From Cavia porcellus (taxonomy: Eukaryota > Chordata > Mammalia > Rodentia > Caviidae): DNA of 64,000 nt. A program made the translations under genes and the position numbers. The stretch covers positions 1,984,001 through 2,048,000 of the forward strand of contig NW_026947546.1 in NCBI RefSeq assembly GCF_034190915.1. Reading direction: 5' to 3'. Under the pieces are notes generated by a model, which worked only from the letters and a program-made list of their open reading frames with translations, had not been told where the DNA came from and did no database searches. Position 1 is the stretch's first letter; every line of letters begins with the position of its first letter. This document shows positions 56,174-64,000 of this stretch, in pieces.

Positions 56174-58901
56174 CATATTCTTATCACCTAACTCATAACC
56201 CTAAACAAAACCCGAACCCTAAACCTAACCCTAAACCTAATAGTAACCCTGAACCTATCAGTCTTCCGAAGCCTAACCCTGACCCTATCCCTAACACCTA
56301 ACCCCTAAACTTAACCCTAACCTGCCCCTAACCCTAACCTTAAACGTAACCGTAAACCTAACCCTAACCCTAACCCTAACCCTAACCCTAACCCTAACCA
56401 TTATCCTAACACTAACACTAATCCTAAACTCTAACCCTAACACTTACCCTAACCCTAACCCTAAACTGTAAAACCAAACCCTAACCCTAACACAAACCAT
56501 AACCCAAAATCTAAACCTAACCCGAAACCAAATCCTAACCCTAACCCTAACCCTAACCCATAACAATAACTCTAACCCTAACCGTAACCCTAACCCTAAC
56601 ACTAACTTCTAACCTTAACCTTAACCCTAATCATAACCCTAAGACTAAATCTCACCCTAAACTCTAACAGTAACCCGAAACATAACCCTAACCCTAAACC
56701 TAAACCATATCATAACCCTAAACCTAACACTAAAGCTAACCCAAAACCTAAACCTAACACTAAACCTAACCCTAAAACCTAACCCTAACCCTAACACTAA
56801 CCCTAACCCTAAAACTAAACATAAACCTAATTTTAACCTTAAACCTAACCCCAACCCTATCCCTAAACCTGACCCTAAACCTAACCCTAATCTAACCCTA
56901 ACCCTAACCATAACCCTAACCCTTACCCTTACCCTAAACTCTAACCCTAATGCTAACCTTAACCCTAATCTCTAACTCTAAACGCTAACAATAAACCTAA
57001 CCCTAAACCGAACCATAAACCTAAACCTAATCTTAACCCTAACCATAACGCTAACCCTAACTGTAACCCTAGTTTTAACCCTAACCGAATACTAACACTA
57101 ATCCTACATAACCCTAACCTTAACCCTTACCATAACCCTAACACTAAATGTAAATCTAGCCCCTAAGCTTAACACTAACCCTATCCGTAATACCCAACCC
57201 TAATCCTAACACTAACACTAAAACTAGCCGTAACCCTAAATGTAACAACAACACTAAACGTAACCCTAAACATAACCTTAACCATATCCTTAACACCTAA
57301 CCCCTAACCCTAACCCAAACCCTAAACCTAACCACAACCCGAACACTAACACTAATGCAAACCCTAAACCCTAACCACAACCCTCACCCTAACGCTAACC
57401 CAAAACCTACCTCTAATCCCTATCTTAAAACTAACCCTAACCCTAAACCTAACCCTAAACCGAACACTAACCGTAACCCTAAACATAACCTTAACCCTAA
57501 CCCTCCCTTCCTGTAACCATAACCCTAAACCAAAGTCTAACACTCACCTTAACTTTAACACTTAAACCTAAACCTTAACGCTAACCCTAACATCTAACAC
57601 TAAAACTATCCCTAAACAAAGCCTAACCATAACCCTAACCCTAACACTAACACTAACCCATACCGTAACCCTAACCCTATCAATAACACTAACCCAAGCC
57701 CTAACCCTAATTTCTAACTCTAACCCTAACACTTACACTATCCCTAACACTAAACCTAACCCTAACTGAAACCCTAACCCTAAAGCTAACCTCTAACCCT
57801 AACCCTAGCCCTTACCCTAACCCAAAACCCTACGCCAAACCTAACCCTAAACCTAACCCTAAACCGCACACTAACCCTAAACCTAACCCTAACCCTAAAC
57901 CTAACATTAACCCTAACCCTAACCCTAACCCTAAACCTAACCTTAACACTAACCCTAACCCTAACCGTAACCCTAACACTCACCCTAACCCTATCCCTAA
58001 TCGCTAACCCTAACCATAACCATATCCCAAACACTAACACCAAAACCCTAACCCTAATCATAACACAAAACCTCACCGTAACCCTAACCCTAACCCTAGC
58101 TCTAATCCTAACCTTCTAACCCTAACCCTAACCCTAATCCTAAACCTAACCCTAACACCTAACCCTAACCCTAACACCTAACCCTAACCCTAACCCTATC
58201 CCTAACCGTAAACCTATCAATAAACCGAACCCTAGCCCTAAAACTATCCCTATCCCTAATCCTAGAACTGAGCTTAAAATTAACTCTAACTGTAAATCTA
58301 ACCCTAATCCATAACCCTAACCCTAACCCTAACCCTAAACTCACTCTAACCCTATCCCTAATCCCTAACCCTAACACTAACCCTAACCCAAACACTAACC
58401 CCGAAACCCTAACCCTAAACCTAATCCTAACATTAATCCTAACCTTCTAACCCTAACCCTAACCCTAGCCCTAACCCTAACGCTAAAAAGAACCCTATCC
58501 CGAAACCCTAACCGTAACCCTAAACCTAACACTAACACCTAACCCAAATCATAACCCTATCATTAAACCTAAACTTAATGCTAACCCTGTCCCTAACCCT
58601 AACCCAGACAATAAACCTAACCCTAAACCTAAAACTATCCCTAACCCTAATCATAATACTGAGCCTAACACTAACCCTAAGCCTAACCCTAACCCTAATT
58701 TCTAACTCTAACACTAACCAGAACAGTAACCCTAGTCCATAACCCTAACATTAACATTTACAATAACCCTAACCCTAACCGTAGCACTAACCCCTAAGCC
58801 TGACCCTAACCTTATCCCTAATCCCTAAGCCTAGCTCTAACAATAACACTAACCCTAACCTTAACCCTAAACATAACTGTAAACCTAACCCTAACCATAA
58901 C
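56174..58901 (-). repeat. Monomer U15, 2728 bp, lacks one internal subunit
   Basis: Landmark B at 57502. It is about 680 bp shorter than its neighbours. The segment holding the C box is missing near 58.2 kb, consistent with exchange between the two ~640-bp internal subunits. It carries a 43-bp perfect hexamer run (56357-56399). Confidence 0.85.
56357..56399 (-). repeat. Perfect hexamer run before ccatta (43 bp)
   Basis: Same monomer position as the 7385 run, in U15. Most monomers have only three to five units here. Confidence 0.85.
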
Positions 58902-61900
58902 CATATTCTTATCACCAAACCCATAACCCTAAACAAAACGCGAACCCTAAACCTAACCCTAAACCGAATAGTAACCCTGAACCTATCAGTCTTCCGAAGC
59001 CTAACCCTGACCCTATCCCTAACACCTAACCCCTAAACCTAACCTTAAACTGCCCCTAACCCTAACCTTAAATGTAACCGTAAACCTAACCCTAACCCTA
59101 ACCCTAACCCTAACCATTACCCTAACACTAACACTAATCCTAAACTCTAACCCTAACACTTACCCTAACCCTAACCCTAACCTGTAAAACCAAACCCTAA
59201 CCCTAACACAAACCATAACCCAAAATCTAAACCTAACCCGAAACCAAATCCTAACCCTAACCCTAACCCTAACCCATAACAATAACTCTAACCCTAACCG
59301 TAACCCTAACCTTAACACTAACTTCTAACCTTAACCTTAACCCTAATCATAACCCTAAGACTAAATCTCACCCTAAACTCTAACACTAACCCTAAACGTA
59401 ACCCTAACCCTAAACCTAAACCATATCATAACCCTAAACCTAACACTAAACCTAACCCAAAACCTAACCCTAACACTAAACCTAACACTAAAACCTAACC
59501 CTAACCCTAACATTAACCGTAACCCTAAAACTAACCATAACCCTAACTTTAACTTTAACCCTAACCCCAACCGTATCCCTAAACCTGACCCTAAACCTAA
59601 CCCTAATCTAACCCTAACCCTAACGATAAACCCTAAAAGTTACCCTTACCCTAAACTCTAACACTAACGTTAAACCTAACCCTAATCTCTAACTCTAAAC
59701 GCTAACAATAAACGTAACCCTAAAACAAACCATAAACCTAAACCTAACCTTAAAGCTAACCATAACGCTAACCCTAACCGTAACCCTAGTTTTAACCCTA
59801 AGCCGAATACTAACACTAATCCATAACCCTAACCTTACCCCTTACCATAACCCTAACACTAAATGTAAAACTAGCCCCTAACCCTAATACTAACCCTGTC
59901 CGTAATCCCTAACCCTAATCCTAACCCTAACACTAAAACTAGCCGTAACCCTAAATGTAACACCAACACTAAACGTAACCCTAAACATAACCTTAACCAT
60001 ATCCTTAACACCTAACCCCTAAACCTAACCCAAACCCTAAACCTAACCATAACCCTAACACTAATACTACTGCTAACTCTAAACCCTAACCATAAGCCTC
60101 ACCCTAACGCTAACCCAAAACCTACCTCTAATCCCTATCCTAAACCTCACCCTAACCCTAAACCTAACCCTAAACTGAACAATAACCGTAACGCTAAACA
60201 TAACCTTAACCGTAACCCTCCCTACCTATAACCATAACCCTAAACCAAAGTCTAACAGTAACCTTAACTTTAACACTTAAATCTAAACCTTAAACCTAAC
60301 ACTAACATAAAACACTAAACCTATCCCTAAACAAAGCCTAACCATAACCCTAACCCTAACACTAAAACTAACCCATACCGCAACCCTAACCCTATCAATA
60401 ACACTAACCCTAGCCCTAACCCTAACTTCTAACTCTAACCCTAACACTTACACTATCCCTAACACTAAAACTAACCCTAACTGAAACCCTAACCCTAAAG
60501 CTAACCTCTAACCCTAACCCTAGCCTTACCCTAACCCAAAACCCTACGCAAAACCTAACCCTAACCCTAACCCTAAACCTCACACTAACCCTAAACCTAA
60601 ACCTAACCCTAAACCTAACCTTAACCCTAAACCTAACCCTAACCGTAACCCTAACACTCACCCTAACCCTATCCCTAATCGCTAACCCTAACCATAACCA
60701 TAACCCAAACACTAACACCAAAACCCTAACCCTAATCATAACACAAAACATCACTGTAATCATAACCCTAACCCTAGCTCTAATCCTAACCTTCTAGCCC
60801 TGACCCTAACCCTAATCCTAACACTAACCCTAACACCTAACCCTAACCCTAACACCTAACCCTAACCCTAACCCTAAACCTCACACTAACCCTAAAACTA
60901 AACCTAACCCTAAACCTAACATTAACCCTAACCCTAACCCTAACCCTAACCCTAACACTCACGGTAACCCTATCCCTAATCGCTAACCCTAACCATAACC
61001 ATAACCCAAACACGAACACCAAAACCCTAACCCTAATCATAACACAAAAGCTCACTGTAACCATAACCCTAACCCTAGCTCTAATCCTAACCTTATAGCC
61101 CTGACCCTAAACCTAATCCTAACACTAAACTTAACACCTAACCCTAACCCTAACACCTAACCCTAACCCTAACCCTATCCCTCACCTTAAATCTAATGCT
61201 AACCCTGTCCCTAACCCTAACCCTATCAACAAACTAAACCCTAGTCCTAAAACTATCCCTAAACCTAATCCTAGAACTGAGCCTAACGCTAATTCTAACT
61301 GTAAACTTAACACTAATCCATAACCATAACCCTAACACAAACCCTAAAACTAAATCTAACCCTATCCCTAATCCCTACCCCTAACCCTAACCTTAACCCA
61401 AACACTAACTCCGAAACCCTAACCCTAAACCTAACCCGAACGCTAATCCTAAACTTAACCCTAAACCTAACCCTAAACCTAACCATAACCCTAACCGTAA
61501 CCCTAAGCCTAACCTTAACCCTAAAACTAACACGAACCCAAATTCATAACCCTAAACCTAACTCTAAACCTAACCCTAATCCCTAACCCTAACGATAAGC
61601 CTAAACCTAACCCTAAAACTAAACCCTATCCCTAATCGCTAACCCTAACTATAACCATAACCCAAACACTAACTCCAAAACCCTAACCCTAATCATAACA
61701 CAACCCTAGCTCTAATCCTAACCTTCTAACACTAACCTTAACCCTAATATTAAACCGAACCCTAACACTAACACCTACCCCTAACCCTAACCCCTAACCC
61801 TAACCCTAACCCTATCCCTAACCGTAAACCTAATGCTAACCTTATCCCTAACCCTAAACCTATCAACAAACCGAACCCTAGCCTAAAACTATCCCTAACC

Positions 61901-62538
61901 CTAATCCTAGAAATGAGCCTAAAACTAATCTAATTGTAAACCTAATCCTAATCAATAACCCTAACCCTAACCCTAAACTCACTCTAACCCTATCCCTAAT
62001 CCCAAACCCTAACCCTAACCCTAACCCAAACACTAACCCCGAAAACCTAAAGCTAAACCTAACCCTAACATTAATCCTAACCTACTAACCCTAACCCTAA
62101 CCCTAGCCCTAAACCTAACGCTAAAACTAACCCTAACCCGAAACCTTAACCCTAACCCTAAAACTAACACTAACACCTAACCCTAACCATAACCCCATCA
62201 TTAAACCTAAAGCTAATGCTAACCCTGTCCCCAACCCTAACCCAGACAATAAACCTAACCCTAAACCTAAAACTATCCCTAACCCTAATCATAATACTGA
62301 GCCTAACACTAACCCTAAGCCTAACCCTAACCCTAATTTCTAACTCTAACCCTAACCAGAACAGTAACCCTAGTCCATAACCCTAACATTAACCTTTACA
62401 ATATCCCTAACCTAACCGTAACACTAACCCCTAAGCCTGACCCTAACCTTATCCCTAATCCCTAAGCCTAGCTCTAACAATAACACTAACACTAACCATA
62501 ACCCTAAACATAACTGTAAACCTAACCCTAATTATAAC
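58902..62538 (-). repeat. Monomer U16, 3637 bp, with a ~301-bp duplication
   Basis: Landmark B at 60217. The tcgctaaccc segment occurs at 60680 and again at 60981. Its variants resemble U1/U2 more than its close neighbours, e.g. the aacgataaaccctaaa box near 59623 against 1268 and the aacagtaaccttaac box near 60252 against 1897. Confidence 0.84.
60380..60985 (-). repeat. ~301-bp tandem duplication in U16
   Basis: The ccctaatcgctaaccc box is at about 60674 and 60975, each followed by the caaacac(t/g)aacaccaaaacc box. This accounts for the extra length of U16. Confidence 0.75.
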
Positions 62539-64000
62539 CATATTCTTATCACCTAACCCATAAACCTAACCAAAACATGAACCCTAAACCTAACCCTAAA
62601 CCTAATAGTAACCCTGAACCTATCAGTCTTCCGAAGCCTAACCCTGACACTATCCCTAACACCTAACACCTAAACCTAACCCTAACCTGCCCCTAACCCT
62701 AACCTTAAACGTAACCGTAAACCTAACCCTAACCCTAACCCTAACCCTAACCCTAACCATTACCTTAACACTAACACTTATCCTAAACTCTAACACTAAC
62801 ACTTACCCTAACCCTAACCATAAACTGTAAACCAAACCCTAACCCTAACACAAACCCTAACCCAAAATCTAAACCTACCCCTAACCTAAATCCTAACCCT
62901 AAACCTAAAACTAACCCATAACAATAACCCTAACCTAACCGTAGCCCTAACCCTTACACTAACTTCTAACGTTAACCCTAGCCTTAATCATAACCCTAAG
63001 ACTAAATCTCACCCTAAACTCTAACACTAACCCTAAACGTAACCCTAACCCTAAACCTAAACCATATCATAACCCTAAACCTAACACTAAACCTAACACA
63101 AAACCTAACCCTAACACTAAACCAAATCCTAAAACCTAACCCTAACCCTAACACTAACCCTAACTCTAAAACTAACCATAAACATAACCTTAACCTTAAC
63201 CCTAACCCCAACCCTATCCGTAAACCTGACCCTAAACCTAACCCTAATCTAACCCTAACCCTAACCATAACCCTAAACTTTACCTTTACCCTAAACTCTA
63301 ACCCTAACGCTAACCCTAACACTAATCTCTAACTCTAAACGCTAACAATAAACCTAACCCTAAACCGAACCATAAACCTAAAACTAACCTTAACCCTCAC
63401 CAAATGCTAACACTATCCGTAACCCTGGTTTTAACCCTAAGCAGAATACTAACACTAATCCATAACCCTAACCTTAACCCTTACCATAACCCTAACACTA
63501 AATGTAAAACTAGCCCCTAACCCTAACACAAACCCTATCCGTTATCCCTAACCCTAATCCTAACCCTAACCCTAACACTAAAACTATCCATAACCCTAAA
63601 TGTAACACCAACACTAAACGTAACCCTAAACATAACCTTAACCATATCCTTAACACCTAACACCTAACCCTTACCCAAACCCTAAACCTAACCATAACCC
63701 TAACACTAACACTACTGCTAAACCTAAACCCTAACCATAACCCTCACCCTAACGCTAACCCAAACCTACCTCTAATCCCTATCCTAAACTTAACCCTAAG
63801 CCTAAACCTAAACCTAAACTGAACACTAACCGTAACCCTAAACATAACTTTAACCCTAACCCTCCCTACCTATAACCATAACCCTAAACCAAAGACTAAC
63901 ACTAACCCTAACTTTTACACTTAACCCTAAACCTTAAACCTAACCCTAATATCTAACACTAAACCTATCCCTAAACAAAGCCTAACCATAACCCTAACCC
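62539..64000 (-). repeat. Partial monomer U17 (cut by the window edge)
   Basis: Landmark B at 63861. It shares ctaacctaaccgtagcc (62932) with U3 (7610), and the cttaaccctaagcctaaacc segment (63789) with U4 (11911). Confidence 0.82.
62722..62758 (-). repeat. Perfect hexamer run before ccatta (37 bp)
   Basis: Same monomer position again, in U17. It supports this site as the length-variable core of the monomer. Confidence 0.85.

Larger units (their letters stand above)
1..64000 (-). repeat. Degenerate TTAGGG-type telomere repeat array filling the window
   Basis: The + strand is C-rich CCCTAA throughout and the G-rich TTAGGG unit is always on the - strand; I found no orientation switch. The TAA part of the hexamer is largely kept, while the CCC part varies (ACC, CAC, CCA, CCG, CGC, TCC, CTC, CCT). 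Phase slips are occasional, so changes are mostly substitutions. G is rare on the + strand. No stretch over 300 bases lacks the hexamer texture, and no gene or unique sequence interrupts it. CTAACCCTAA, the complement of the shelterin TRF-type core TTAGGGTTAG, is frequent. This could be a subtelomeric block or an interstitial telomeric (heterochromatic) block; the window alone does not decide. Confidence 0.97.

Noticed and set aside
1..64000. About 80 open frames of 60-126 codons on both strands as protein-coding genes
   Set aside because: Four of the six frames of (CCCTAA)n have no stop codon, so long frames arise automatically. The products are low-complexity LG/VR or LT/PN runs with no domain, and frames on opposite strands overlap. 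Recurrence across monomers only reflects the repeat.
1..64000. Functional terminal telomere
   Set aside because: Perfect runs do not exceed about 47 bp and most hexamers carry changes. A telomerase-maintained end would be mostly perfect repeats.
1..64000. Plant-type telomere repeat (CCCTAAA)
   Set aside because: CCTAAA and ACCTAA variants are common, but spacing between TAA triplets is six bases, not seven, and the clean runs are CCCTAA.
1..64000. CRISPR array
   Set aside because: Repeats are contiguous and there are no unique spacers of regular length between conserved direct repeats.
1..64000. tRNA, rRNA, promoters and terminators
   Set aside because: No cloverleaf-capable segment, no rRNA-like sequence and no GC-rich stem or CpG-rich promoter (such as those of TERRA) was seen; G is too rare on the + strand for normal structured RNA.

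Overview
The whole window is one repeat array. From base 1 to 64000 the + strand is degenerate telomere-type DNA built on CCCTAA (TTAGGG on the - strand), always in the same orientation. I see no protein-coding gene, rRNA, tRNA, other RNA gene, transposon, CRISPR array or stretch of unique sequence. The many 60-126 codon open frames are by-products of the hexamer: four of the six frames of (CCCTAA)n have no stop. The repeat type points to a eukaryote with TTAGGG telomeres, such as a vertebrate, another metazoan or some fungi; the sequence does not let me name a species. Functional telomere should be nearly perfect hexamers. Here perfect runs reach only about 47 bp, so this is an old subtelomeric or interstitial (heterochromatic) block. 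If it is joined to a chromosome end in this orientation, the end lies to the left of base 1.

The array is highly ordered. Point changes in the hexamers form a fixed bar code about 3.3-3.4 kb long, and that bar code repeats along the window. I followed it with three landmarks. Landmark A (catattcttatcacc) occurs at 535, 3859, 7206, 10505, 15461, 20074, 25869, 32433, 35789, 39154, 42546, 45960, 49352, 52758, 56174, 58902 and 62539. Landmark B (cctccct) occurs at 1861, 5185, 11983, 13454, 16769, 21543, 23008, 27171, 29903, 33737, 37072, 40494, 43878, 47300, 50684, 54098, 57502, 60217 and 63861. Landmark C is the acgaac(c/a)caaattcataa box. Each monomer also carries an internal tandem duplication of about 640 bp.

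Layout: 1-6456 holds two copies of a 3324-bp monomer, identical over about 3.13 kb. 6457-11 kb holds diverged monomers with small internal duplications and a deletion. 11-31 kb is a rearranged zone with truncated monomers, itself duplicated at an offset of 9554 growing to about 10400 bp. 32.4-36.8 kb holds regular monomers. 36854-51017 is a nearly exact tandem of a 6806-bp dimer. 51-56 kb holds more diverged dimer-type monomers. 56-64 kb has one monomer short by about 680 bp and one long by about 300 bp, and then returns to the variants seen at 2-12 kb, suggesting a macro-period near 55 kb.

The levels seen are therefore 6 bp, about 640 bp, about 3.4 kb, about 6.7-10.4 kb and perhaps about 55 kb. 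This fits repeated unequal exchange or replication-based amplification of one degenerate telomere tract. All comparisons were made by eye, so percent identities and exact break points are approximate unless a mismatch position is given.
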